A stretch of 31,038 nucleotides of DNA from an uncultured Lachnospiraceae bacterium (GTDB lineage: Bacteria; Bacillota; Clostridia; Lachnospirales; Lachnospiraceae), in the NCBI GenBank assembly GCA_910587935.1, contig CAJUNP010000022.1, positions 18,599 to 49,636 of the forward strand, written 5' to 3'. Shown here in pieces: positions 6,982 to 16,043 of the stretch. The stretch's first letter is position 1, and every line of letters starts with the position of its first letter. The notes below the pieces were generated by a model. It did not search any database. It was not told the DNA's origin and saw only the letters and a list, made by a program, of their open reading frames with translations. The position numbers and the translations under genes are program-made.

Positions 6982-8091
6982 TTATTTTTTACATTGTAAC
7001 CTTACGTTTAACACAAGGCCGATCCCCATAAAAAGGCTGAGAAGAGAAGTAAGACCATAGCTTACAAACGGCAGCGGCAACCCTGTGTTCGGTAAAATAA
7101 AGGTTGCCACGCCGATGTTAATAAAACCCTGAAATGCAATAAGAGAACCGACTCCGCAGGCAATCAGGGTTCCCGCAAGATCTTTCGCTTTTCTTCCGAC
7201 ACTGACACATTCAAGAGCTATCAAAAATAACAGCACAATGACAAGACAGCTTCCCTTAAAGCCAAATTCCTCGCCGATAACGGCAAAAATAAAGTCCGTC
7301 TGGGGTTCCGAAATATAATTTCCGTTTTTGACGGAACTGATTTCGTTTGTCTTATACCCCTTGCCGTCCAGCTGTCCGGACGCGATTGCCGTAATGGAAT
7401 TCAGCTGCTGGTAAGCGGTCGTCGAAGCATATTCCTGAGGATTGATAAAGGCCATGATCCGCTGCTGCTGATAATCCTTGATAATTTTCTGATCCGGCTG
7501 TAAAACCAGGGATATGAAAATTACCGCTGCGGGAAGTAATACTGCCAAAACGCCAAAAATAATTTTGTAGCTTAAGCCTCCCACGAAAATCAATACGCAG
7601 AACACTAGCAGTAAGGTTATACTGGTGGAAAGATCCGGCTGCTTATAGATCAACACCCAGGGAACGCCGATCAGCACAAGGCTTAACGTAATATATTTGA
7701 ATGTATTCAATTGTTCCTTATGTTTCATAATAAACTGTGCAAAGAATAAAATCAATAGAATTTTCGCACTTTCCGACGGTTGAAAACGAAATCCGAAAAG
7801 ATCCAGCCACCTGCTGGCGCCGTTTGCATTGTCCCCCATCCCCGTAAAAATAACAAGCGCCAACAGTACCAGATTACCGGCGTAAAAAAGCGGATACAGC
7901 TTTAAAAGAACCGTATAATCAAAAAAGGATATAACAATCATTAAAAAAACTCCGAAAATCATTCCCATCATCTGTCTGCTCTGCAGAGATTCCCTTGCGC
8001 TCCCTACGGCAATCACCCCGATGACCGACAGGGCGATTACCAATAGTATTAACTTAAAATCATAATCTCTGATTCTGTATTGTTTAAACAT
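6982..8091 (-). CDS. rodA: Peptidoglycan polymerase RodA (SEDS family)
   Basis: SEDS-family glycosyltransferase that polymerises lipid II during elongation together with its partner PBP2, encoded here as mrdA. The 369-residue product is almost entirely hydrophobic, with about ten membrane segments. Family markers include GASRWLDLFGFRFQPSESAK near 91-110, IYKQPDLSTSI near 148-158, and SEPQTDFIFAVIGEEFG at 261-277; Asp266 aligns with the catalytic aspartate region of SEDS proteins. The late LPFVSYGLTSLL replaces the more common SYGGSS-type stretch, probably a lineage variant. The ATG has GAGAGG just upstream, 33 nt after minE. RodA rather than FtsW is preferred because of its length and its placement with mreBCD and mrdA. 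Confidence 0.93.
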   Translation of the reverse strand: MFKQYRIRDYDFKLILLVIALSVIGVIAVGSARESLQSRQMMGMIFGVFLMIVISFFDYTVLLKLYPLFYAGNLVLLALVIFTGMGDNANGASRWLDLFGFRFQPSESAKILLILFFAQFIMKHKEQLNTFKYITLSLVLIGVPWVLIYKQPDLSTSITLLLVFCVLIFVGGLSYKIIFGVLAVLLPAAVIFISLVLQPDQKIIKDYQQQRIMAFINPQEYASTTAYQQLNSITAIASGQLDGKGYKTNEISSVKNGNYISEPQTDFIFAVIGEEFGFKGSCLVIVLLFLIALECVSVGRKAKDLAGTLIACGVGSLIAFQGFINIGVATFILPNTGLPLPFVSYGLTSLLSLFMGIGLVLNVRLQCKK

Positions 8092-8123
8092 TCTGCCTCT
8101 CTTTTAATCCCCTTACCCTTTTC

Positions 8124-8390
8124 CTACTTATTCAGATCAAGAATCGGAATATTGGCATATAACGTGGGATTTTTCATATTTCTTCCTTTTGTGCCTGTTT
8201 TGCTTATTTGTATTTCCATGCTGTTCGCATCGATCTTCATATATTTTGATATAACTTTTGCAATATCATTCTTAATCATTTCCATCATTTCCGGGGAACA
8301 GTTGACTCTGTCCGAAATCAACAGAATCTTCAGACGGTCTTTTGCAACTTCCCTTGAACTTTTTCTTCGGAATATATTCGAAATTTTCAT
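8124..8390 (-). CDS. minE: Cell division topological specificity factor MinE
   Basis: Stimulates MinD ATPase and drives the pole-to-pole oscillation that keeps the division inhibitor away from midcell. The 88-residue length is typical. The N-terminus has the membrane-targeting and anti-MinCD region (MKISNIFRRKSSREVAKDRLKI split around residue 12), followed by ILLISDRVNCSPEMMEMIKN and the dimerising C-terminal beta domain ending LYANIPILDLNK. GAGGAGG lies 6 nt before the ATG. It follows minD by 12 nt. Having MinE, not only MinD with DivIVA, implies an oscillating Min system of the clostridial and proteobacterial type. Confidence 0.95.
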   Translation of the reverse strand: MKISNIFRRKSSREVAKDRLKILLISDRVNCSPEMMEMIKNDIAKVISKYMKIDANSMEIQISKTGTKGRNMKNPTLYANIPILDLNK

Positions 8391-8402
8391 ATCCGGCCTC
8401 CT

Positions 8403-9194
8403 CTATATTTTATGAAAAATCCCCGAAACCCTGGTCCAGAAAGAGATGCTTCTGGTAAAGTCATGAAACGCTACTTCTTTTCCCAGAATTCTCTCGCAGA
8501 TATTATAATACGCTTTTCCGGCGGGCGTCGGATTTCCGACAAGAGGCTCTCCCTGATTGGTTGCAATTACGACGTTTTCGTCATCCGGAACGATTCCGAT
8601 CAGCGGAATGGACAGAATATCGATTACATCCGAGGCGGACATCATATCGCCCCGTTTTACCATATCAGGCCGAAGCCGGTTAATTACCAAATCGATTTTT
8701 TTGAACTCCTGTGATTCCAGCAGGCCGATAATTCTGTCGGCATCCCTGATTGCGGATACTTCCGGCGTCGTCACCACAAGCGCCCGGTCCGCGCCTGCAA
8801 TGGCATTCTGAAATCCCTGCTCGATTCCGGCCGGACAGTCGAGGATAATATAATCGAACTGATTTTTCAGATGGTCGATCAGCTTAATCATCTGTTCCGG
8901 CCTTACGGACGACTTGTCCCTGGTCTGCGCCGAAGGCATCAGATAAAGGCTTGGATGCCTTTTATCACGGATCAGCGCCTGCTTGACCCGGCAATTTCCC
9001 TCGACCACGTCTACCAGATTATAGACAATCCGGTTCTCCAGTCCCATAACAACGTCCAGGTTGCGCAGTCCGATATCCGTATCGATCAGAACAACCTTTT
9101 TGCCCATTTGGGCCAAACCTGTACCAACGTTTGCAGATGTGGTGGTTTTTCCCACACCGCCTTTTCCTGATGTGACGACAATTACTTCACACAT
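8403..9194 (-). CDS. minD: Septum-site determining ATPase MinD
   Basis: ParA/MinD-family ATPase that dimerises on the membrane with ATP and recruits MinC. I place the start at 9192-9194 (product MCEVIVVTSGKGG..., 263 aa) because GGAGG lies directly upstream and the fold starts there; the frame stays open 20 codons further but the extension has no family character. The deviant Walker A KGGVGKTT spans residues 11-18 with signature Lys11. Later segments DTDIGLRNLDVVMGLENR and YIILDCPAGIEQGFQNAI are classical MinD. The C-terminal amphipathic helix (FWTRVSGIFHKI) is the membrane-targeting sequence. An 82-nt gap separates it from minC, and a small hairpin (9201-9214) overlaps its ribosome site. Confidence 0.95.
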   Translation of the reverse strand: MCEVIVVTSGKGGVGKTTTSANVGTGLAQMGKKVVLIDTDIGLRNLDVVMGLENRIVYNLVDVVEGNCRVKQALIRDKRHPSLYLMPSAQTRDKSSVRPEQMIKLIDHLKNQFDYIILDCPAGIEQGFQNAIAGADRALVVTTPEVSAIRDADRIIGLLESQEFKKIDLVINRLRPDMVKRGDMMSASDVIDILSIPLIGIVPDDENVVIATNQGEPLVGNPTPAGKAYYNICERILGKEVAFHDFTRSISFWTRVSGIFHKI

Positions 9195-9276
9195 ACTTCC
9201 TCCGTTTCTACGGAAATCCCCATGAGGTTCCGTGTTTGAAATATTGCTGAACAATCTTATCGTCCACCGGAATTTG

Positions 9277-9951
9277 TTAAAACAAATCCAGCAATTCTTT
9301 TGTTAAAGGTTCAAGAACCACTCTTTCGTTTTTTACATAAGCAATTTTAGGCCGTACTTTTGGCTTTATGGACCACTTATTGCCTTTATCGCCGGGTTTA
9401 TATTTGAAATCGCCGATTTTTACTTTCTCCGGCTCCATTTCAAGCGCCACTACATAATGATTCGGTTCTCCGTTTTCTCCCGCATAGGCCTTTCCATACA
9501 GGCCGCCGAGAATAATAATATTTTTGGAAGAAATAATCGTGGAACCGGGATACACGTCCCCTAACACTACAATGCTCGATTCGGTTTCCAGAACCTGATG
9601 ATTTTTCAGAGTTCCTTTATAAAACTGCCCCTCGGATGCCGTATTTTCCAGCTGCATTTCCGTTTCTCTGACGGCGCGTGCAAAATTCCGGCCGGTTTCC
9701 TCGTCCTTTCCCATAAGGCAGATAATATTTACGTCGCAGTTTTCCTGAATCACGTTTAGAATCTGCCGTTCCTCTTCATCCGTAAGCTCCCGGCCGTTAA
9801 TGGACAATGCCATTTTGGCGTTTCCGAAAAACTTCCCCGACTCGTGAAATTTATATCCGATTTCACGGAGCAGATCCTGAAAGGATACATCTTCTTCCAG
9901 AATCAGATTAATTCCGTTTTGATAACTCTTGATTACCACATGTTCTTTCAT
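9277..9951 (-). CDS. minC: Septum-site determining protein MinC
   Basis: FtsZ assembly inhibitor recruited to membrane by MinD. The 224-residue product has a divergent N-terminal FtsZ-interacting domain (about 1-105) and a conserved C-terminal right-handed beta-helix (about 110-205). The latter shows SIVVLGDVYPGSTIISSKNI and IIILGGLYGKAYAG, repeats typical of the MinD-binding domain. The ATG has GGAGGGAG 7 nt upstream and follows mrdA by 24 nt. The order mrdA-minC-minD-minE places septum positioning on the elongation operon. Confidence 0.93.
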   Translation of the reverse strand: MKEHVVIKSYQNGINLILEEDVSFQDLLREIGYKFHESGKFFGNAKMALSINGRELTDEEERQILNVIQENCDVNIICLMGKDEETGRNFARAVRETEMQLENTASEGQFYKGTLKNHQVLETESSIVVLGDVYPGSTIISSKNIIILGGLYGKAYAGENGEPNHYVVALEMEPEKVKIGDFKYKPGDKGNKWSIKPKVRPKIAYVKNERVVLEPLTKELLDLF

Positions 9952-9975
9952 ATGCTGACTCCCTCCGGCATTCCT

Positions 9976-12882
9976 TTACCATTCATTACTGATGATCCCG
10001 CTTTCCATCGTTGCCGCCGTACCGTTTATAATCTCTTCCGCATCTTCCAGATTGTAATAATACTTGAGTACTTCTCTGGTCGTCCTTGCCGCATAGTCCG
10101 AAGAATAACCGAAAGCAATACGGGTAGTAATGGCTATTTCCGGATTCTCATACGGCGCATAACATACGAACAGCGCATGGTTCGTCCGGCTTTTGCTTTC
10201 CTGTGCCGTACCGGTTTTACCCGCCACCTGAACGCCAAAATTGTTAAAATATCTTTTGGCCTCAACAACACGGCGCATACCCGTATGAATTGCATCCCAG
10301 TAAGATTCCGGCATATCGATCCGATTCCGGACTTCCGCCTGATAATCTTCCAGCAATGTCTTATTATGATCCGTCAGTTTATCCAAAAGCGTAAGGTTAT
10401 AACAGGTTCCGCTGTTTGCCACGGTGGCCGTATAACGCGCCATGCTTACCGTTGTAAAGTTATTGGTTCCCTGTCCGATTGCGGAGAGGACCGGAAGCTC
10501 GTCCGATACATGGGGTTCCGCTTCGTCGATCTCTACTCCGGATTTTTCCGTCAGTCCGTATAAATCCGCATATTTTTTCAGCCGTTCCAATCCCACGTTA
10601 CTGTTGAAAACGTCTCCTACCAACCCCAGTCTATAACCGACTTCATAAAAATAATGGTTACAGGAATTGCGGATTGCGTCGCTGACGCCCTGCATACCAT
10701 GGGAACCGGGATAAATCCAGCACCGGGAATTATAGCTGGCTTTTTCAAAAACACCCGCGCATAAAACGGTTGTGCCCGTATTGATAACCCCTTCCTGCAG
10801 TCCCGCCGTGGCCACTACCATTTTATAGGCGGAACCCGGCGCCGTCTGCTGCTGGGTGGCATAATTGTACATAGGCCTTGATTTATCGCTCTGCAGACGC
10901 GCAAAATAACTGCTGTCCACCGTGTTGGACATACGGTTATTGTCATATCCCGGATAGGAAACAAGCGCAAGCACATTACCGTTATTTACATCCACAATTA
11001 CAATGGACCCGGAAAAGGGATCGAGTGCAAGCTGTGCCGGTGTAATTTCAAGAAGTTCGATTCGTCTGCGCATAAAATCATAGGCAGTCATACTGCCGTC
11101 GTAAAGCTTTGCCTCATCGTCCGGATCGATATCGTAAATTCCCTGTTCACAAAGGATCTTACATACGTCCCGGCCGGAAATAACGTCGTTCAAAATCATG
11201 TATTTATATAACTTACGGTTAAATTCACCGGAATTATCCAACATCTTAATGATATACTCGTTTAAAGCTTTAAAAATTTCTTCCGAATCCGAATACTGGC
11301 CTGACAGATTCAGCTTCGTCACATCAATCCAGTTCATGGAAATCAGATAATCAAGGTACTCGCCGAGGCCGATCGTCTCTTCCGTTTTCCACGCCTGATA
11401 CGTCGCGTCGGAAGTATCGATTTCGCTGTCTTTTATAACGCCCCGATCCGTAAGATATGTCACAACATTGCTTTCATATACCTGATATTCCGTCTTTAAC
11501 TGGTTATAAGGGGTTCGGGTTTCCTGTATTTCCCTGGTCAGGGTATTGAAAACCTCCTGTTTGTAATCTTCGAATCTGGTCTGTACACTCTTTTCCGTTT
11601 CTCCCGCATTGGTATCGTCAAAATGTGAAGTTTCAATTATCCCATTGTCAAACAGAGCGTAATACACGTCATAAATCGGAATAATAATATCCCCGCCCAT
11701 AGCGTTCTCTTTCGGTATATACTCTTTGACATTATGAATTTTATCCAACAGAATACCGGCTATATTCTGTTCCAGAATATTATAACAGGCAATCTGAAGG
11801 TCGTGGCGGATGGTCAGATAAACGTCATTGCCGGCAACCGGTTCCGTCCGGCTGCTTACCTCAATTACCTTTCCCATATTGTCTACAAAAACCTGTTCCG
11901 ATCCCTTAACCCCCTGAAGGTCCTGTTCCATATAAGCTTCAATCCCGGTCTTCCCCACAATATCGTTCAAAGAATAACGATCCGTTGCAAGTCCGGTTTT
12001 TTCCCGGTAGTCCTGATTTAACGTTTCCAGCTCATCCGTGGAAATTTTTCCCGTATATCCGATAATCGGAGCAAAAAATTCACTGTCCACATATCTTCTT
12101 GCCGTATCCTCTTCGATCGAAACACCGTCGAGCTTGTCCAGATTTTCCATAATAACCGCTACGGTTTTTTCATTAATATCGGTGGCAATCGTCGTTCCCA
12201 GATACTTTTGAAAAGAAGTCAGTCCCATCAGATAACGAACCGTTACGATCTGCAGAATTTCTTTTTTGGTATAACCCATTCCCGGAACAAAAGACTTACT
12301 ATCGTCAGGATCCGTATAAGTGCCGACACCGTAATAGTCCGGGGAGACTAAATCCTCTATCATCTCATCGGCTGTGGCCGACTCTTCCTCATAACTTAAA
12401 TCCGTAACGTAAGCCTGTCCGTATACATCCGCTTTAAAACGCAAAAGCAGCGTATCGGATACCGTATATTCATAATTTCCGTCTTCATTCAGCACGATAT
12501 TAAAATCGCTGGTGACATGATCCCCGTTTTGTTCGATCATTTTAATCAGACGATAAATGGTATCGTTTAAATCCGTATTTCTTTTTCGCTTGGTGCCCTC
12601 AAATACATCTTCTATTTTGACCGAATACGCAAGTTCACTGTATGCAAGCAATACGCCGTCCGTGTCATATATATTGCCTCTGGTAGAAGAAATTTCCCGG
12701 TTCTTTTCCGTCTTCAGAAGAAATTCGTTCAGATAATGCTCTCCCTCCACAATCTGAAGCGTGAAAATACGTAAAATCAGAACCGACGCAAGTCCGATAA
12801 AGGCAATGACCAAAACAAAAGTACGCGATGTTATAAAATTGATAAAGTTTTCTTTTAAACGTTCAAACAAACTTTCTGGCAC
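9976..12882 (-). CDS. mrdA: Penicillin-binding protein 2, transpeptidase, with long insertion
   Basis: Class B penicillin-binding protein that cross-links peptidoglycan during elongation with RodA. A single membrane segment lies near residues 21-42, followed by the dimerisation/pedestal domain (SSTRGNIYDTDGVLLAYS at about 65-82). Transpeptidase motifs are all present: SAYK at 684-687 (nucleophile Ser684), SCN at 740-742 and KTGT at 889-892. At 968 residues it is far longer than the usual 600-700. About 250 residues (roughly 375-622) separate DVYLTIRHDLQIACYNILEQ from GSIVIVDVNNGNVLALVSYP, parts that normally almost adjoin. The GTG start at 12880-12882 overlaps mreD by 20 nt and almost touches GGAG; TTG at 12870 has better spacing (11 nt), so the start may be 12 nt later. 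The order mreBCD-mrdA makes PBP2 rather than a septal PBP the best call. Confidence 0.93.
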   Translation of the reverse strand: MPESLFERLKENFINFITSRTFVLVIAFIGLASVLILRIFTLQIVEGEHYLNEFLLKTEKNREISSTRGNIYDTDGVLLAYSELAYSVKIEDVFEGTKRKRNTDLNDTIYRLIKMIEQNGDHVTSDFNIVLNEDGNYEYTVSDTLLLRFKADVYGQAYVTDLSYEEESATADEMIEDLVSPDYYGVGTYTDPDDSKSFVPGMGYTKKEILQIVTVRYLMGLTSFQKYLGTTIATDINEKTVAVIMENLDKLDGVSIEEDTARRYVDSEFFAPIIGYTGKISTDELETLNQDYREKTGLATDRYSLNDIVGKTGIEAYMEQDLQGVKGSEQVFVDNMGKVIEVSSRTEPVAGNDVYLTIRHDLQIACYNILEQNIAGILLDKIHNVKEYIPKENAMGGDIIIPIYDVYYALFDNGIIETSHFDDTNAGETEKSVQTRFEDYKQEVFNTLTREIQETRTPYNQLKTEYQVYESNVVTYLTDRGVIKDSEIDTSDATYQAWKTEETIGLGEYLDYLISMNWIDVTKLNLSGQYSDSEEIFKALNEYIIKMLDNSGEFNRKLYKYMILNDVISGRDVCKILCEQGIYDIDPDDEAKLYDGSMTAYDFMRRRIELLEITPAQLALDPFSGSIVIVDVNNGNVLALVSYPGYDNNRMSNTVDSSYFARLQSDKSRPMYNYATQQQTAPGSAYKMVVATAGLQEGVINTGTTVLCAGVFEKASYNSRCWIYPGSHGMQGVSDAIRNSCNHYFYEVGYRLGLVGDVFNSNVGLERLKKYADLYGLTEKSGVEIDEAEPHVSDELPVLSAIGQGTNNFTTVSMARYTATVANSGTCYNLTLLDKLTDHNKTLLEDYQAEVRNRIDMPESYWDAIHTGMRRVVEAKRYFNNFGVQVAGKTGTAQESKSRTNHALFVCYAPYENPEIAITTRIAFGYSSDYAARTTREVLKYYYNLEDAEEIINGTAATMESGIISNEW

Positions 12883-13381
12883 TCCTTTTTTCCCCTGCTT
12901 CCAGCCATTTGTTTATGACTAAAATAACGGGATACAAAATCATGGTTACGACTGCCGTATATATGATTTCCGGCAGAATAACCTCCATAAAATAGTAAGA
13001 AAACTGCAGCCTTCCCCTCATTAAGAACATTAAAACATAACAGATCAACCCGTAAAAAAAATCGCTTGCTATAATCAGGGCTGCCGGAAGTTTAATATCA
13101 TCCGGATAAAAGACCCTGGAAAATTTTCCGTTCATATAACCTATGTACATCAGAATCAGCGCGTAAAACCCAAGCACCTCGCCAAAAAATATATCCGACA
13201 GTATACCGCATATAAAACCGATTCCAAGTCCCGTTTTTTCTCCCCGCATAAATCCGAAGGAGGAAGTCAGAATAATCAGAAGATTCGGTACGATTCCTCC
13301 GAAATCAAGAGCGCGGAAAAAGGTACACTGCAGCAGAAAACAAATCCATATTAAAGCAGTGGCAATTATGCCTCTTTTCAT
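12863..13381 (-). CDS. mreD: Rod shape-determining protein MreD
   Basis: Small membrane component of the elongation machinery. The 172-residue product is strongly hydrophobic with about five to six membrane segments, e.g. GIIATALIWICFLLQCTFF at the N-terminus, and NLLIILTSSFGFMRGEKTGL, a typical MreD stretch. Family sequence conservation is low, so the call rests on hydropathy, length and placement directly between mreC and mrdA. The ribosome site before the ATG at 13381 is weak (only a GGG about 12 nt upstream), which suggests coupling to mreC translation 27 nt away. It overlaps mrdA by up to 20 nt. Confidence 0.9.
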   Translation of the reverse strand: MKRGIIATALIWICFLLQCTFFRALDFGGIVPNLLIILTSSFGFMRGEKTGLGIGFICGILSDIFFGEVLGFYALILMYIGYMNGKFSRVFYPDDIKLPAALIIASDFFYGLICYVLMFLMRGRLQFSYYFMEVILPEIIYTAVVTMILYPVILVINKWLEAGEKRSARKFV

Positions 13382-13408
13382 GTTAATTTATACCCATGCC
13401 TTTCTGTT

Positions 13409-14281
13409 TTACGTATCGGGAATCGTCTGCTTTAATTCCAGAATAACCAAAACCTCGGACAAATGTTCAAAATCCACCGCCGGCGTTATAAATCCGGATT
13501 TGGTCAGATTATTGGCGTCCATATCAATCTGATCGATGTAACCGATCAGAATATCCGGCAGAAACAGAGAACTGATATCTGACGTTACCACCTTGTCGCC
13601 CACGGCTACGTTACTTTCGCTGTCAACCAGCTGCCCGAAACGGATCACGCCCCGCTCCATGGCCTGCAGGTCTCCGGAAACCATCAAAAGATCTCCCGTG
13701 GCCAGAACCGTCCCGCTGACATTGGAATTATCGGCAATTACCGATTTAACCTTTGACCAGTTCGGTCCTACGGACTCAACGATTCCCACCAGGCCGCCGT
13801 CCGCAAGCACGTTCATATTCTCTGCAATCCCGTCGTTGCTTCCTTTATCCAGAATGAAAGAATAATACCAGTTTCCGCTGTCCCTGCTGATAATGCGGGC
13901 GCCTGTTTTTTCATATTCTTCATATTGGCTGTCAATCTTGTAAAGGTTTCTTAAATTATTCAGTTCATACTGACTCTGCTGCAGACGGGTATTCTCTATG
14001 GTCAGTTCGTTAACCTGTTCCTTCAGCTTTTTGTTCTCACTGAGAAGATCTCTTATCTGCGCCAGTTCTTCGGAACGGTTTCCCAGCCATTTTCCGACGG
14101 AACTGATGCCCTTCTGAAAAGGAACGATTACATAGCCGGCCACGGCGTTTACCGGTTTATCGAGGACGTCCGTACTGAAAGTCAGAATCATTAATCCGGC
14201 GCACAGGATCGTTAAAATAAAAAGGAGATATTTACTCGGCAGAGTAAACTTCTCTCCTTTTCTCTTGATTATTGGGCTCAT
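13409..14281 (-). CDS. mreC: Rod shape-determining protein MreC
   Basis: Bitopic membrane scaffold that links MreB inside to PBP2 and the wall-building enzymes outside. The 290-residue product has one membrane segment (about 17-37), a coiled coil (about 68-110, rich in LSENKKLKEQVNELTIENT-type heptads) and a beta-rich C-terminal domain with ISRDSGNWYYSFILDKGSNDG and NVLADGGLVGIVESVG, both characteristic of MreC. It starts within mreB by an ATGA overlap, and AAGGA lies 8 nt before the ATG, so translation is likely coupled. All visible features are ordinary for the family. Confidence 0.95.
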   Translation of the reverse strand: MSPIIKRKGEKFTLPSKYLLFILTILCAGLMILTFSTDVLDKPVNAVAGYVIVPFQKGISSVGKWLGNRSEELAQIRDLLSENKKLKEQVNELTIENTRLQQSQYELNNLRNLYKIDSQYEEYEKTGARIISRDSGNWYYSFILDKGSNDGIAENMNVLADGGLVGIVESVGPNWSKVKSVIADNSNVSGTVLATGDLLMVSGDLQAMERGVIRFGQLVDSESNVAVGDKVVTSDISSLFLPDILIGYIDQIDMDANNLTKSGFITPAVDFEHLSEVLVILELKQTIPDT

Positions 14282-15288
14282 TTACTCATTCCTTCAATTG
14301 CGTACGCTACCGATTTGTAGTTATCCTCTTTTATGATTTTGGCAAGTCCCAAAGCCACACTGGTAACGGGATTCTCCGCCATATTTACATGCAGACCCGT
14401 TCCCTTTTGAATACGCTGTGCCAGATAACTTACCTGAGACGCCCCTCCTGTCAGATAAATGCCGTGGCGGTAAATATCTGCGGCAAGCTCCGGTGGCGTA
14501 CGCTCTAAAATCACTTTTATGTTGTCAATAATCGTATGGAAATGCTCGGCAAGAGCTTCGTCCACAAGGCTTACGGGGATTTCTCTTTCCACGGGAAGGC
14601 CCGTTACGATATCCCGGCCGTAAACCACGGCGTTGCTGCTGCTTTCCTTCAATTCGCTTAAGGATATCTTCACACTTTCCGCCGTCTTACCGCCGATAAT
14701 CAGGCTGAATTCTTTCCGGATCGCAGTGCGGATGGCGTCGTCAAACTTAAGCCCTCCCACCTTAATCAGCTTGCTTAATACAATTCCGCCCAAAGATAAA
14801 ATAGAAAGCTCCGTAGTATCATAGCCTACGTTAACAACTAAAACTCCCTGTGCGTTTTTTACGTCGATATCCATTCCCAGCCCGTCGGCAACGGCTTTCT
14901 CCACAACCATAATCTTTTTGGCTTTCACGCCCGCATCACGGATCAGATCATAAAACGCCCTCTTTTCCACCTCCGTCACATCGGTAGGAACGGCGATATA
15001 GAAATCCGAAGGCTTCAGGCCGCCTTTGGAGAGATCTCCGACAAAATATTTGACCAAAAGCTCCATATTCTTGATATCCGCGATCACACCGTTGCTGAGC
15101 GGATAGGAAATGTGGATATTGGCGGGCGCCTTCTCATACATCTCATAAGCGGAATTCCCGTATGCAAACAGGGTATTCTTATTCTCGATGGCTATCATGT
15201 TCTTTTCCACCAGAATACCGTCTTCGCTTTTGCTGTAGATTTTAATGTTGCAGGTACCCAAATCGATACCAAATACGTTGTTTGCCAA
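14278..15288 (-). CDS. mreB: Rod shape-determining actin homologue MreB
   Basis: Actin-fold ATPase whose membrane-bound filaments orient elongation-mode peptidoglycan synthesis. The 336-residue length is typical. The phosphate-1 loop is VFGIDLGTCNIKIY near the N-terminus; VVNVGYDTTELSILSLGGIV is the phosphate-2 region, ELAADIYRHGIYLTGGASQV the adenosine region, and VSLGGI-type strands complete the fold. The start follows radC by 15 nt. Calling it MreB rather than Mbl rests on its position ahead of mreC and mreD. Confidence 0.94.
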   Translation of the reverse strand: MANNVFGIDLGTCNIKIYSKSEDGILVEKNMIAIENKNTLFAYGNSAYEMYEKAPANIHISYPLSNGVIADIKNMELLVKYFVGDLSKGGLKPSDFYIAVPTDVTEVEKRAFYDLIRDAGVKAKKIMVVEKAVADGLGMDIDVKNAQGVLVVNVGYDTTELSILSLGGIVLSKLIKVGGLKFDDAIRTAIRKEFSLIIGGKTAESVKISLSELKESSSNAVVYGRDIVTGLPVEREIPVSLVDEALAEHFHTIIDNIKVILERTPPELAADIYRHGIYLTGGASQVSYLAQRIQKGTGLHVNMAENPVTSVALGLAKIIKEDNYKSVAYAIEGMSK

Positions 15289-15303
15289 AGTAATGACTCC
15301 TTT

Positions 15304-15993
15304 CTATAGTAAACCCGATTCTAAAAAGCTGTAGTATCTGTTATCTCCGATAATGATATGATCCAGCATATTCACATCCAGCAGCTTAGCGCCTTGTCCC
15401 AGCAGTTTTGTAATCTCCGTATCATAATCGCTGGGAACCGGATCCCCGCTCGGATGATTGTGAAGCACCACAAAACCTACCGCCTCGGCTTTTAAAACTT
15501 CAATAAAAACATCGCGTGTGGAAACAAGGGAAGCATTGGCGGTGCCCGTGGAAAGAAGCACTTCCTTTAAAAGCCGGCCTCTGGAATCAAGCAGCGCTAA
15601 CAGCACCTTTTCCTTTTTTTCATGTCTCAGCTGTTCCATATAGTAGGCCGCTACGGTCATGGGGTTATTAAAAAGCAGTCCGCTTCTTGCACATTCCTTT
15701 GCCATACGCCTGGAAAGCTCCGCGATGCACCGGATCTTAACATCCTTTACTTTCCCGATTCCCTTTATTTTTGTCAAATCCTCCGAACGGATATGGTTAA
15801 GCCCGGAAAGTCCCCCGGAAGCGGTAAGAATCCGCCTTCCCAGTTCCAGCGCGCTGATATCCTTCGTGCCCGTCCTCAGTATAATGGCAAGAAGCTCAGC
15901 CTCCGTCAGACTTTCCGCTCCGAAACGTTCAAATTTCTCATAAGGCATTTCGGGAACTTCTTTTTTATCGCTCTGTTTGTTTATTGTCGCCAT
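15304..15993 (-). CDS. radC: RadC/YsxA-type JAMM-domain protein
   Basis: Conserved protein with an N-terminal helix-hairpin-helix-like part (about 60-95, including IKGIGKVKDVKI) and a C-terminal JAMM metalloprotease-like domain. The metal motif is complete: His178 and His180 in VLHNHPSGD, then Ser188 and Asp191 in PVPSDYD. The old name links it to DNA repair, but the role in radiation resistance has been questioned and the true substrate is unknown. The 229-residue length is normal. It lies directly ahead of mreB, a conserved arrangement in Firmicutes. Its ribosome site sits in the loop of a 6-bp hairpin (15994-16021). Confidence 0.93.
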   Translation of the reverse strand: MATINKQSDKKEVPEMPYEKFERFGAESLTEAELLAIILRTGTKDISALELGRRILTASGGLSGLNHIRSEDLTKIKGIGKVKDVKIRCIAELSRRMAKECARSGLLFNNPMTVAAYYMEQLRHEKKEKVLLALLDSRGRLLKEVLLSTGTANASLVSTRDVFIEVLKAEAVGFVVLHNHPSGDPVPSDYDTEITKLLGQGAKLLDVNMLDHIIIGDNRYYSFLESGLL

Positions 15994-16021
15994 ACGCCGT
16001 CTCCTTTATCCTCTCCGGCGT
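15994..16021 (-). promoter_or_regulatory. Hairpin holding the radC ribosome-binding site
   Basis: Reading leftward, ACGCCG and CGGCGT form a perfect 6-bp stem around a 16-nt loop containing AAAGGAG, and the radC ATG follows immediately. The stem could influence initiation by presenting the site or crowding the start codon. There is no direct evidence that it is functional. Confidence 0.3.
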
Positions 16022-16043
16022 ACAAAAATGTATACGAATACCC

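Noticed and set aside
9844..10563. A 239-residue plus-strand frame
   Set aside because: It is antisense to mrdA and minC, both supported by clear motifs.
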